From the NCBI GenBank assembly GCA_904501625.1, contig CAJGBR010000024.1:1-21325 (forward strand): 21,325 nucleotides of DNA. Direction: 5' to 3'. This DNA comes from an uncultured Rikenellaceae bacterium (GTDB lineage Bacteria > Bacteroidota > Bacteroidia > Bacteroidales > Rikenellaceae). Below the pieces are notes generated by a model that saw nothing but the letters and a program-made list of their open reading frames with translations, made no database searches and was not told where the DNA came from. Both the position numbers and the translations under genes were made by a program. Below are positions 7,159 through 17,200 of the stretch, in pieces; within the stretch, counting starts at the first letter, position 1; each line of letters opens with the position of its first letter.

Positions 7159-8046
7159 CTAAATTCTAAAGAACCGACAATAGACACCCATAGGCATTGA
7201 TTTTCCGAAACGATCTAAGGCGAACAATTCGCCAAACTGATACTCACCACGATTACCGAAAGCCTCTTGAGCAAGTGTTCTCGCTAACATCGGAGAGAGT
7301 CCCATCGAGTAGAGATTAAGCACAAGAAATCCTTTATCACTCAACAGCTTAACACACTCGTGCAACATCTCATCAATATTTTTTTCCAATACCCAGCGTT
7401 CACCATCTGTACCACGCCCATAGGCAGGAGGGTCGAGTATCAATCCGTCATATTTTTTACCACGACGCACTTCACGTTTTACAAACTTCATTGCATCTTC
7501 GACAATCCAACGAATATCTTTCAATCCAGACAATTCCATATTCTCACGAGCCCACGTAACTACCTGTTTTACAGAATCTACGTGAGTTACCGCAGCTCCT
7601 CCGGCACAAGCTGCCAATGATGCACCGCCCGTATAAGCAAATAGATTCAGCACCTGAACTTCCTCTTTTTCTTGTTTCAAACGGCAGACTGAATCATAAA
7701 TAAAACGCCAATTAGACGACTGTTCCGGGAAAATACCTACGTGCTTGAATGCGGTCAATCCCAATCTGAACTTTAATTTCATATTGCCGTAATCAAAAGC
7801 CACATTCCAGCGATCGGGCATATTTCCAGAACGGGTCCACTCACCCATATCTTCAATGCGTCCCTCACGACGAAACGCCCCCTGACACATCTGATTCCAC
7901 TGTTGCAGTGGCATCGACCTACGCCATAGTGCCTGAGGCTCAGGACGTTTCAGTATATATTTTCCAAATCGTTCAAGTTTTTCACCTTCTCCGGAATCGA
8001 TCAATTCATAATCGTCCCACTGGGTCATCATATAATCGGCATTCAT
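7159..8046 (-). CDS. Class I SAM-dependent RNA methyltransferase-like protein (RlmI/RlmK-related fold)
   Basis: A 295-residue Rossmann-fold methyltransferase of the group that includes the RlmI and RlmK domains (COG1092-like). Motif I is VLNLFAYTGGAS (about 132-143), an acidic residue follows in THVDS (154-158), the adenine-contact region is IVEDAMKF (181-188), and the motif IV site is LDPPAYGRG (204-212). Compared with RlmI (about 396 residues) it lacks an obvious PUA domain. The segment after motif IV reads LVLNLYSMG, where m5C enzymes of this family usually have a TCS-type catalytic cysteine, so cytosine-C5 methylation is doubtful. The substrate is unknown; rRNA is the best guess. It starts 11 bases after the U32 gene and ends 3 bases before deoC, so the three are probably co-transcribed. 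Confidence 0.8.
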   Translation of the reverse strand: MNADYMMTQWDDYELIDSGEGEKLERFGKYILKRPEPQALWRRSMPLQQWNQMCQGAFRREGRIEDMGEWTRSGNMPDRWNVAFDYGNMKLKFRLGLTAFKHVGIFPEQSSNWRFIYDSVCRLKQEKEEVQVLNLFAYTGGASLAACAGGAAVTHVDSVKQVVTWARENMELSGLKDIRWIVEDAMKFVKREVRRGKKYDGLILDPPAYGRGTDGERWVLEKNIDEMLHECVKLLSDKGFLVLNLYSMGLSPMLARTLAQEAFGNRGEYQFGELFALDRFGKSMPMGVYCRFFRI

Positions 8047-8057
8047 ACAGTTTTTTT

Positions 8058-9890
8058 TTACATTTTTCGATTACCGCAATAAATCAATGACATTTCACAA
8101 TTCGCACAATCGAATTTCAACTCAAAGGTATGAAAATTATTTTCAATAAATAATTTTCCGCGGTACTTTGTTTTGGGATTTTTCAAACACATTCCACACT
8201 CACGCCTTATGCAGTACCTTGAGGTCATCACTACTGCACCTGCATAATCCGACAACAGTTCATACCCAGACTGAATATTCGTAACTCCTCGTTCACGATA
8301 AAATTTCTCACTCAGATGGTTTACTACATTTGCTCTGAAGTCGAGTGTAGATTGTGGGTAGGCTGACTTCTCATCAGTTACTACACGTTCAGTACGGGCA
8401 TAATTGTTCAAAATTGTTGACTCGAGTTTAGTCAAGACTTGTCTGCGGAATCCATTTAGCGTGGCAGCTGTCAAGAACGGCATTGAATCGGCGAAATCTA
8501 CTGAAATATGTTTAACCTCAAACGGAGTGTCTCCACTCTTAGCGAGTTGTGATCTGACCGTCATCTCCATTCGCTCCCGATTCTTTGCAATATCCATATC
8601 ACCATTTAACACCACTTCTGAACTATTGCCACGAGTATCTTCTGCTTTAAGGACTACCTCTCCTATGCGACCGCCAACGTGCATTGATACGTCTAATCTT
8701 CTAAGGGTCACATCTCGCGTCAGCATATCGGCAAACGATTTGTCAAAGTTTCGATATATCTCTGTTCCGACTTCGATTCCGTCCATCTTATTGGGATACA
8801 CAATCTTACCCTCTACCCTATTGACATTCGTTCCCGAAAAACCAGACCGGCTATCCTTAAAACAGATACCGTCACCAGCTGTCAAGACCTCTTTGGTATC
8901 CAATTCGAATGACTTATTGATCAGACATTTTACTCGTCCCAGATATGCCCCTGTTGCTTTAGGTGTATTAAACTCTGCGACCTTATCCATTTTCCCCGAG
9001 ATAAACCAATCCGTAAATCCTCGTGTAAAGGTCTTCTCAGGAGCCGGCTCAAACATCACCTCAGAGCGACCAAACGACGATCTCTCACAATCATCTCTCT
9101 TGGCAATAACCCTATCAATATGCTGTCTGTAGTAGGCAACCGTATTTTTTACGTAATTTTCATCTTTCAGACGCCCCTCAACCTTAAATGATGTAATCCC
9201 AGCATCTATCAGATCACCGACATACTCAGACATATTCAAATCGCGGACCGACAACAAATGTTTATCTTCAATCAGTCTATTAAAATCCTGATCTAACAGA
9301 TTATATGTCCACCGACAAGGTTGAGCACATTGTCCTCGATTTCCGCTACGCCCCATCATAGTTTGGCTGAAGTAACATTGTCCGCTGAATCCCACACATA
9401 TAGCTCCGTGGACAAATGCTTCGAGCTCGACATCGGTATGTTTTCTGATTTCTCGAATCTCATCAAGTGAAACTGCCCGTTCGAGGATTACCCTCGAAAA
9501 GCCAGATTTTGCAAGGAACTCTACTCTGTCAGCTCTGAGAGCAAAGGTTTGAGTCGAAGCGTGCAACTCGATTGGAGGTAAATCCAACTCTAACATTGCC
9601 ATATCCTGAACAATCAGAGCATCTGCTCCCGCCTGCCAAGCATTCTCAGCCTGTCGCTTAGCCTCATCTAATTCATCGTCGTAGATGATAGTATTCATCG
9701 TCACGTATAGTTTTGCTCCAAAAAGATGGGCATAACGAGCCAATTCTGCCACATCAGACATCGAATTTGTTGCTCCGCTACGAGCTCCGAATCGTTCTGC
9801 TCCGATGTAAACTGCATCTGCACCATAATCAATCGCAATTTTTCCTGAGCGAAGGTCCTTTGCTGGAGCTAATAATTCTATACGTTTCAT
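8058..9890 (-). CDS. U32 peptidase-family protein, RlhA/TrhP-like RNA hydroxylation factor
   Basis: A 610-residue U32 family protein. These were first called collagenase-like peptidases, but the E. coli members RlhA (23S rRNA C2501) and TrhP (tRNA wobble uridine) are needed for RNA hydroxylation. The N-terminal barrel has LLAPAKDLRSGKIAIDYGADAVYIG written here as LLAPAKD then DYGADAVYIG. The U32 signature is EAFVHGAICVGFSGQCYFS (157-175), with C165, C172, C188 and C192 as likely iron-sulfur ligands. A long C-terminal region of DUF3656 type follows, ending in a cysteine-rich tail (C560, C565, C568, C595, C598, C605). Length and the two-part layout fit RlhA (about 650) better than TrhP (about 450). 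It is first in the U32-methyltransferase-deoC unit, with a promoter immediately upstream. Confidence 0.87.
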   Translation of the reverse strand: MKRIELLAPAKDLRSGKIAIDYGADAVYIGAERFGARSGATNSMSDVAELARYAHLFGAKLYVTMNTIIYDDELDEAKRQAENAWQAGADALIVQDMAMLELDLPPIELHASTQTFALRADRVEFLAKSGFSRVILERAVSLDEIREIRKHTDVELEAFVHGAICVGFSGQCYFSQTMMGRSGNRGQCAQPCRWTYNLLDQDFNRLIEDKHLLSVRDLNMSEYVGDLIDAGITSFKVEGRLKDENYVKNTVAYYRQHIDRVIAKRDDCERSSFGRSEVMFEPAPEKTFTRGFTDWFISGKMDKVAEFNTPKATGAYLGRVKCLINKSFELDTKEVLTAGDGICFKDSRSGFSGTNVNRVEGKIVYPNKMDGIEVGTEIYRNFDKSFADMLTRDVTLRRLDVSMHVGGRIGEVVLKAEDTRGNSSEVVLNGDMDIAKNRERMEMTVRSQLAKSGDTPFEVKHISVDFADSMPFLTAATLNGFRRQVLTKLESTILNNYARTERVVTDEKSAYPQSTLDFRANVVNHLSEKFYRERGVTNIQSGYELLSDYAGAVVMTSRYCIRRECGMCLKNPKTKYRGKLFIENNFHTFELKFDCANCEMSLIYCGNRKM

Positions 9891-9903
9891 ATCTATTTTT
9901 TTA

Positions 9904-9935
9904 CAAAAGTAACACTTTTAGCAAATCGAAACAAA
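9904..9935 (-). promoter_or_regulatory. Bacteroidetes-type promoter for the U32-methyltransferase-deoC unit
   Basis: On the - strand TTTG (9935-9932) is followed after 20 bases by TACTTTTG (9911-9904), an exact TAnnTTTG match at good spacing. The predicted start lies near 9898-9900, so the leader before the ATG at 9890 would be only about 10 bases. The -33 box lies inside the arm of the rpoC terminator. Confidence 0.75.
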
Positions 9936-9969
9936 AAGGGACAACTTTTTTTAAGTTGTCCCTTTTTGT
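9931..9969 (-). terminator. Intrinsic terminator of the rpoB-rpoC transcription unit
   Basis: A perfect 17-bp stem pairs 9931-9947 with 9953-9969 around five T. The core is GGGACAACTT / AAGTTGTCCC, flanked by A5 and T5 runs that supply the U-tract. It lies 16 bases after the rpoC stop codon in the direction of transcription. The outer arms are symmetric, so it could also stop transcripts on the other strand. Confidence 0.92.
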
Positions 9970-9985
9970 TAATTAGCTTCTGTAT

Positions 9986-12900
9986 TTATTTCTTTGAAGA
10001 GAGTGTCTCCAAATCTGCATTTGCACCTACCAACATTGTTTGGTACTTATGCAAACCTGTACCTGCAGGGATCAAGTGTCCACAGATGATATTTTCCTTC
10101 AAGTTTTCGAGGTTATCTACCTTGCCGTAGATTGCAGCCTCATTGAGGACCTTAGTTGTTTCCTGGAATGATGCAGCCGACATAAAACTGTTTGTCTGCA
10201 ATGCTGCACGTGTAATACCCTGAAGAACCTGATTTGATGTTGCAGGAATAACGTCACGCACCTGAACCAATCTCATATCACGACGTTTGAGTTGAGAATT
10301 TTCATCTCTGAGTTTACGTGCAGATACGATCATTCCTTCACGCAATGTTTCACTATCTCCAGAATCAGTAACGACTTTCTTATCAAACAACTCGTCGTTA
10401 ACCTTCATAAATTCCCACTTGTCAACCACTTGTTCTTCAAGGAACTTGGTATCACCCGGATCTTGGATTTGAACCTTATTCATCATCTGACGAACAATGA
10501 TCTCGAAGTGTTTATCGTTAATCTTCACACCCTGCATACGGTACACTTCTTGTACTTCGTTAACGATGTACTCTTGTACCTTTGTCGGGCCCTGGATTGC
10601 GAGAATATCACTCGGAGTAATTGCTCCGTCAGAGAGTGGCATTCCGGCACGAACGTAGTCGTTTTCTTGAACCAAAATCTGACGTGACAATGGCACCAGA
10701 TATTTCTTTATATCACCAATCTTCGAGGTGATAACGATTTCACGGTTACCACGTTTGATTTTACCGAATGAAACTTCACCATCGATTTCCGAAACAATAG
10801 CAGGGTTAGACGGGTTACGAGCTTCGAACAACTCTGTAACACGGGGCAGACCCCCTGTGATGTCACCAGCCTTACCGATTGCACGCGGAATCTTAATCAA
10901 GATATCTCCGGCTTTAACTTTAGCATTTTCCTTCGCTACGACGTGTGCACCAACTGGCAAGTTATATTGTTTTTCGTGACCTTCATTATCAACAACTTTG
11001 ATAACAGGGTTCTTGGTTTTATCACGACTTTCAATGATAACTTTTTCACGGAAACCTGTTTGTTCATCAGCTTCTTCACGGAATGTAACCCCTTCGATTA
11101 CGCTTTCATAACCAACCTTACCATCGAATTCAGAAAGGATTGTTGCGTTATACGGATCCCATTCACAGATCAAATCACCTTTGCTTACATCTTGACCATT
11201 AACTACATACAATGTCGAGCCATAGGGCAAGTTGTGAGTCGAGAACGTAATTCCTGTATTGATGTCAACGATACGTATTTCAGCCAAACGACTTACTACG
11301 AGATAAACATCTTTACCTTCTTCGTTTTGTTTTTTGATAACCTTAAGGTCATCAATTTCCACACGGCCATCATATCTTGCAATGATGCTGTTGTCTGCAG
11401 CCACACCGCCTGCAACACCACCGACGTGGAATGTACGCAGAGTCAACTGAGTACCCGGTTCACCAATTGATTGAGCAGCAATTACGCCGACAACTTCACC
11501 ACGTTGAACCATTCGACCTGTTGCGAGGTTTCGTCCGTAACATTTTGCACAGACGCCATTTTTAGCTTCGCAAGTGAGTACCGAACGAATTTCGACCATT
11601 TCGATCGGAGAATCTTCGATTGCTTTTGCGATATCTTCGGTAATTTCTTCGCCAGAGGCTACGAGCAGTTCACCCGTTTGTGGATGATATACATCGTGCA
11701 CCGCTGTACGACCGAGGATACGTTCATATAGAGTTTGAACAACTTCTTCGTTTCGTTTAATTGCAGTAGCCTGCAGACCGCGTAATGTTCCGCAATCTTC
11801 TTCATTGATGATAACATCTTGAGCTACGTCTACCAAACGACGTGTCAAATAACCGGCATCGGCAGTCTTCAATGCTGTATCGGCAAGACCTTTACGAGCA
11901 CCGTGCGTTGAAATAAAGTATTCCAACACTGACAACCCCTCTTTAAAGTTTGAGAGAATCGGGTTTTCGATAATCTGAGCTGCATCTGAACCTGATTTCT
12001 GAGGTTTTGCCATAAGACCACGCATACCAGACAACTGACGAATCTGCTCTTTAGAACCACGGGCACCTGAGTCCAACATCATAAATACCGGGTTGAAACC
12101 CTGATTATCTTCAGTCAGACGTTTTTGTACGATGTTCGTAAGGTTCGAGTTTGTATGAGTCCAGATATCAATAATCTGATTATAACGTTCATTATTGGTA
12201 ATAAGACCCATATTATAGCTTTCCATAACTTCGGCTACTTGTTTGTAGCCCTCAGCTACCAATTCGTCTTTTTCTTTCGGGATAATTACGGCATCGAGGT
12301 TAAACGACAAACCTCCGAGGAATGCCATTCTGTAACCCATATTCTTGATATCGTCGAGGAATGCTGCAGTTTTATCTGCACCTGTAATTTTCATCACACG
12401 ACCGATAATATCTCTCAACGATTTCTTGGTCAGCAGTTCGTTGATATAACCAACCTCTTCGGGCACCACCTGATTGAACAAGATTCGACCAATAGTTGTA
12501 TCTATCAATTCACCACGTTCAACACCATTTTCGTCTTTGACTTTACGCAGCAATTTAACTTTTGCGTGCAAATCAGCACGACCTTCATTATGTGCAATGA
12601 TAGCCTCTTCTGCTCCGTAGAAAATCAATCCTTCACCCTTAACACCTTGACGTTCTTTTGTAATGTAGTACAGACCCAACACCATATCCTGAGATGGAAC
12701 GGTAATCGGAGCTCCGTTTGCCGGATTCAAAATATTATGAGAACCCAACATCAAGATTTGCGCTTCAAGGATTGCGGCATTACCCAAAGGCAAGTGAACA
12801 GCCATTTGGTCACCGTCGAAGTCGGCATTGAACGCTGTACAAGCCAACGGGTGAAGTTGAATAGCCTTACCTTCAATCAGTTTCGGCTGGAATGCCTGAA

Positions 12901-14236
12901 TACCCAAACGGTGTAGGGTCGGAGCACGGTTCAACAATACCGGGTGGCCTTTCAGCACATTTTCCAAAATATCCCAAACTACCGGATCGCGGCGGTCGAT
13001 AATTTTCTTAGCCGATTTGACAGTTTTCACGATACCGCGTTCGATAAGTTTACGGATAACGAATGGTTTATACAATTCTGCGGCCATATCTTTTGGCAAA
13101 CCGCATTCGTGCATCTTGAGTTCTGGACCTACGACGATAACCGAACGAGCTGAGTAGTCAACACGTTTACCCAACAAATTTTGACGGAAACGACCTTGTT
13201 TACCCTTCAAACTATCACTCAATGACTTAAGAGGACGATTTGATTCGGTTTTAACAGCATTACTCTTTCTCGAGTTGTCGAACAATGAATCGACAGCCTC
13301 TTGCAACATACGTTTTTCGTTACGCAGAATAACTTCCGGAGCCTTAATTTCAATCAATCGTTTCAGACGATTGTTTCGAATAATAACACGACGATAGAGA
13401 TCATTCAGATCACTTGTTGCGAAACGACCACCATCGAGCGGCACCAACGGACGCAGTTCCGGAGGAATAACTGGAATAACCTTCAGAATCATCCATTCAG
13501 GTTTGTTAATATCGCGAGAAGCTCTGAACGCTTCGACTACGTTCAATCGTTTCAGTGCTTCACTCTTACGTTGTTGAGAAGTCTCTGTACTTGCTTTATG
13601 ACGCAACGAATAGCTCAATTCATCAAGATCGAGTTTTTGCAACATCATATACAGAGCTTCGGCACCCATCATTGCAATGAACTTATTCGGATCATTATCA
13701 TCGAGTTGTTGGTTTCCTTTTGGCAGAGAAGCCAATACATCGAGATATTCTTTTTCAGCCAAAAGATCCAAATCGTGTACTTCGCTTGAAGCAGCTGCTC
13801 CGGCTTGAATTACGATATATCTTTCATAGTAGATAATTGCATCAAGTTTCTTCGACGGAATACCAAGAAGATAACCTATTTTTGTCGGCAGCGACTTAAA
13901 GTACCAAATGTGTGCTACGGGAACTACCAACGAGATATGTCCCATACGTTCACGACGCACCTTTTTCTCGGTTACTTCAACACCGCATCGATCGCAGACG
14001 ATACCTTTATAGCGGATACGTTTATATTTTCCGCAATGGCATTCATAGTCTTTAACCGGACCGAATATTCGCTCACAAAACAGACCGTCACGCTCGGGCT
14101 TGTATGTACGGTAATTTATGGTCTCGGGTTTAAGAACTTCGCCCCACGAGTTATCCAAAATATCTTCGGGTGAAGCCAAACCTATCGAAATCTTATTGAA
14201 GGCGATATTCGTCTTACTATCTTTATTGAGCGCCAT
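9986..14236 (-). CDS. rpoC: DNA-directed RNA polymerase beta' subunit
   Basis: The largest catalytic subunit of RNA polymerase. The 1416-residue product is complete and of normal length for Bacteroidota (about 1420-1430). The N-terminal zinc ribbon uses C66, C68, C81 and C84 (DYECHCGKYKR then IVCDRCGVEV). The active-site magnesium motif NADFDGDQMAVH has D472, D474 and D476. A second zinc site is visible in EEDCGT and LTCEAKNGVCAKC, in the usual place before the trigger-loop region IAAQSIGEPGTQLTLRTFH. The rudder/bridge sequences read normally, with no intein, split or frameshift. It follows rpoB after 26 bases without a promoter box and ends at a strong hairpin. Long open frames on the + strand inside it are shadows. 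Confidence 0.99.
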   Translation of the reverse strand: MALNKDSKTNIAFNKISIGLASPEDILDNSWGEVLKPETINYRTYKPERDGLFCERIFGPVKDYECHCGKYKRIRYKGIVCDRCGVEVTEKKVRRERMGHISLVVPVAHIWYFKSLPTKIGYLLGIPSKKLDAIIYYERYIVIQAGAAASSEVHDLDLLAEKEYLDVLASLPKGNQQLDDNDPNKFIAMMGAEALYMMLQKLDLDELSYSLRHKASTETSQQRKSEALKRLNVVEAFRASRDINKPEWMILKVIPVIPPELRPLVPLDGGRFATSDLNDLYRRVIIRNNRLKRLIEIKAPEVILRNEKRMLQEAVDSLFDNSRKSNAVKTESNRPLKSLSDSLKGKQGRFRQNLLGKRVDYSARSVIVVGPELKMHECGLPKDMAAELYKPFVIRKLIERGIVKTVKSAKKIIDRRDPVVWDILENVLKGHPVLLNRAPTLHRLGIQAFQPKLIEGKAIQLHPLACTAFNADFDGDQMAVHLPLGNAAILEAQILMLGSHNILNPANGAPITVPSQDMVLGLYYITKERQGVKGEGLIFYGAEEAIIAHNEGRADLHAKVKLLRKVKDENGVERGELIDTTIGRILFNQVVPEEVGYINELLTKKSLRDIIGRVMKITGADKTAAFLDDIKNMGYRMAFLGGLSFNLDAVIIPKEKDELVAEGYKQVAEVMESYNMGLITNNERYNQIIDIWTHTNSNLTNIVQKRLTEDNQGFNPVFMMLDSGARGSKEQIRQLSGMRGLMAKPQKSGSDAAQIIENPILSNFKEGLSVLEYFISTHGARKGLADTALKTADAGYLTRRLVDVAQDVIINEEDCGTLRGLQATAIKRNEEVVQTLYERILGRTAVHDVYHPQTGELLVASGEEITEDIAKAIEDSPIEMVEIRSVLTCEAKNGVCAKCYGRNLATGRMVQRGEVVGVIAAQSIGEPGTQLTLRTFHVGGVAGGVAADNSIIARYDGRVEIDDLKVIKKQNEEGKDVYLVVSRLAEIRIVDINTGITFSTHNLPYGSTLYVVNGQDVSKGDLICEWDPYNATILSEFDGKVGYESVIEGVTFREEADEQTGFREKVIIESRDKTKNPVIKVVDNEGHEKQYNLPVGAHVVAKENAKVKAGDILIKIPRAIGKAGDITGGLPRVTELFEARNPSNPAIVSEIDGEVSFGKIKRGNREIVITSKIGDIKKYLVPLSRQILVQENDYVRAGMPLSDGAITPSDILAIQGPTKVQEYIVNEVQEVYRMQGVKINDKHFEIIVRQMMNKVQIQDPGDTKFLEEQVVDKWEFMKVNDELFDKKVVTDSGDSETLREGMIVSARKLRDENSQLKRRDMRLVQVRDVIPATSNQVLQGITRAALQTNSFMSAASFQETTKVLNEAAIYGKVDNLENLKENIICGHLIPAGTGLHKYQTMLVGANADLETLSSKK

Positions 14237-14262
14237 ATATTTCTTTTAATTTTTAATCCGAA

Positions 14263-17200
14263 TTAATCCAACTTAATACTCAAAGCGAGACCTCTCAACT
14301 CGTGCAGCAATACGTTCAATGACTCTGGGATTCCCGGAGTTGGCATATTTTCGCCTTTAACGATTGCCTCATAAGCCTTAGCACGACCTACAACGTCATC
14401 AGACTTGATTGTCAAGATTTCCTGCAAAATATTCGATGCACCGAATGCTTCAAGAGCCCAGACTTCCATTTCACCGAAACGCTGACCACCGAATTGAGCT
14501 TTACCGCCCAATGGTTGCTGAGTGATTAACGAGTACGGACCGATAGAACGTGCGTGCATCTTATCGTCAACCATATGGCCGAGTTTAAGCATATAGATTA
14601 CACCTACGGTTGCTGGCTGGTCGAATTGTTCACCTGTTTCACCGTTTCTCAGATAAGTACGTCCGTTACGCGGGATACCTGCTTTGACTGTGTATTCATT
14701 GATTTCGTCCAATGATGCACCGTCAAAGATTGGTGTTGCGAACTTCAGACCGAGTTCTTTACCTGACCAACCCAATACAGTTTCATAAATCTGACCAAGG
14801 TTCATACGTGAGGGCACACCCAGTGGGTTCAGCACGATATCCACAATTGAACCATCTTCGAGGAACGGCATATCCTCATCACGAACAATGCGGGCTACGA
14901 TACCCTTGTTACCGTGACGACCTGCCATCTTGTCTCCCACACGCAGTTTACGCAATTTTGCAACATAAACTTTTGCCAACTGTATAATACCTGCTGGGAG
15001 TTCATCTCCATTTGTAATATTATACTTTTCACGTTTTACAGCGGCATCAAGTTCTTTCCATTTAAGGATATAATTATTGATAATCTTTTCTACCAATTCA
15101 TTACGTTCCTTATCAGAAGTCCACTTGGTCGGATTTACGTTCATATAATCTACTTCACGCAGATTTTTTGCAGTGAATTTAGATCCTTTTTCGATAAGTT
15201 CTTTTCCAAAGTAATCGAGTACATTTTGAACAGTTTTTCCTTCGAGCAGTACTCTCAGTTTTTCGATCATACGATCAAGCAGTTTTTCTGCATCAACAGC
15301 AAAACGTTCTTCGATTTTATCGATTTGAGCCTTATCGCTAAGTTTAGATTTCTTATTGTTTTCCTTGTTAGCTCGGCTAAACAACTTAGTATCTATGATT
15401 GTTCCGTAGAGTGACGGTTGTGCTTTCAATGAAGCATCTTTAACATCACCTGCCTTGTCACCGAAGATTGCTCTGAGGAGTTTTTCTTCCGGAGACGGAT
15501 CACTTTCACCCTTAGGAGTAATCTTACCAATCAGGATATCACCTGGTTTGATGTTTGCACCGATTCTGATGATACCATTTTCATCGAGATCACGTGTAGC
15601 ATCTTCACTAACATTTGGAATATCAGATGTCAACTCTTCAACACCACGTTTTGTATCACGTACCTCCATTATATATTCAGAGACGTGAACTGATGTGAAG
15701 ATATCATCTCTCAAGATACGTTCAGAGATTACGATTGCATCCTCAAAGTTATAACCTTTCCAAGGCATAAATGCGACTTTCAGGTTTCGACCCAAAGCGA
15801 GTTCTCCGTTTTCGGTAGAATAACCTTCTGTCATAATTGTACCTTTGCTAACGTGGTCACCTGTTCTAACAATCGGAGTCAGCGTGATTGATGTATCTTG
15901 ATTAGTTTTCCTGTAACGTGGCAATTTATAGACTGTAACTTCAGGATCGAAACTTACGAGGCGTTCGTTATCAGTCATTTCATACTTAACATGAATTTCG
16001 TTCGCATCTGAGAATACAACTTCGCCTTCTCCTGTAGCCACGATTTGAATACGGCTATCGCGTACCAAATCACCTTCAAGACCTGTTCCTACAATCGGAG
16101 CCTCTGGTTTGATCAGCGGCACAGCCTGACGCATCATATTAGACCCCATCAACGCACGGTTAGCATCATCGTGTTCGAGGAATGGAATTGACGATGCTGC
16201 GATTGAAGCAATTTGGTTCGGAGCAACGTCCATTAACTCAACTTGTTCAGCTTCAACTGCGGGGAAATCACTATCCACACGTGCTTTAACACGCTCTGTA
16301 GTCAAGATATTACCCTTTTCGTCAATAGGAGTCCTAGCCTGAGCAATCACTCGACCAGTCTCTTCCTCTGCACTATAATATTTGATGTGTGAATTATCGA
16401 GATCAACACGACCATCTTTCACCTCACGATACGGAGTTTCGATGAATCCCATATCGCTAATTTTGGCATATACACACATTGATGAAATCAAACCGATGTT
16501 CGGACCTTCAGGAGTTTCGATCGGGCACAGACGACCATAGTGAGTATAGTGAACGTCACGCACCTCGAAACCTGCACGTTCACGAGACAAACCACCCGGT
16601 CCCAATGCTGACATACGACGTTTGTGTGTAATTTCAGCTAATGGGTTGGTTTGATCCATAAACTGCGACAATTGGTTCGTACCGAAGAACGAATTAATAA
16701 CCGAAGAGAGTGTCTTGGCGTTAATCAGGTCTACTGGAGTAAACACCTCATTGTCACGCACATTCATACGCTCACGGATAGTTCTTGCCATACGAACAAA
16801 TCCCACACTGAACTGGTTAGCCAATTGTTCGCCAACAGTTCTGACACGACGATTCGACAAGTGGTCAATATCATCAACATCTGTGTGTGAATTTATAAGA
16901 GAAATCAAATACTTGATAATTGCGATCATATCTTCGCGAGTAAGCACTCTTACCCCGAGATCTGTATCAAGATCCAATTTCTTGTTAATCCTATAACGAC
17001 CAACAAAGCCCAAGTCATAACGTTTATCAGAGAAGAACAACTTTTCAATCACGTCACGAGCTGTAGCCTCATCTGGTGGTTCTGAATTACGCAATTGTCT
17101 ATAAATGAATACCACTGCATCTTTTTCCGAGTTACACGGGTCTTTTTGCAGCGTATTATAAACGATAGAATAGTCTGTCGGATTAGACGATTCTTTATGC

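Noticed and set aside
8404..9132. A 242-residue open frame on the + strand opposite the U32 gene
   Set aside because: It lies wholly inside a well-recognised gene on the other strand, has a low-complexity Ser/Thr-rich translation and no promoter or family motif. It is a reading-frame shadow.
12125..12916. A 263-residue open frame on the + strand opposite rpoC
   Set aside because: Its Cys/Phe/His/Gln-rich composition is what the complement of rpoC codons yields, and there are no motifs. Similar frames occur along rpoB and rpoC.
16594..16683. Possible rifampicin-resistance change in rpoB
   Set aside because: The equivalents of E. coli D516, H526 and S531 are the wild-type residues. The differences nearby (TN for SS, T for N, A for S, M for I) look like normal lineage variation.
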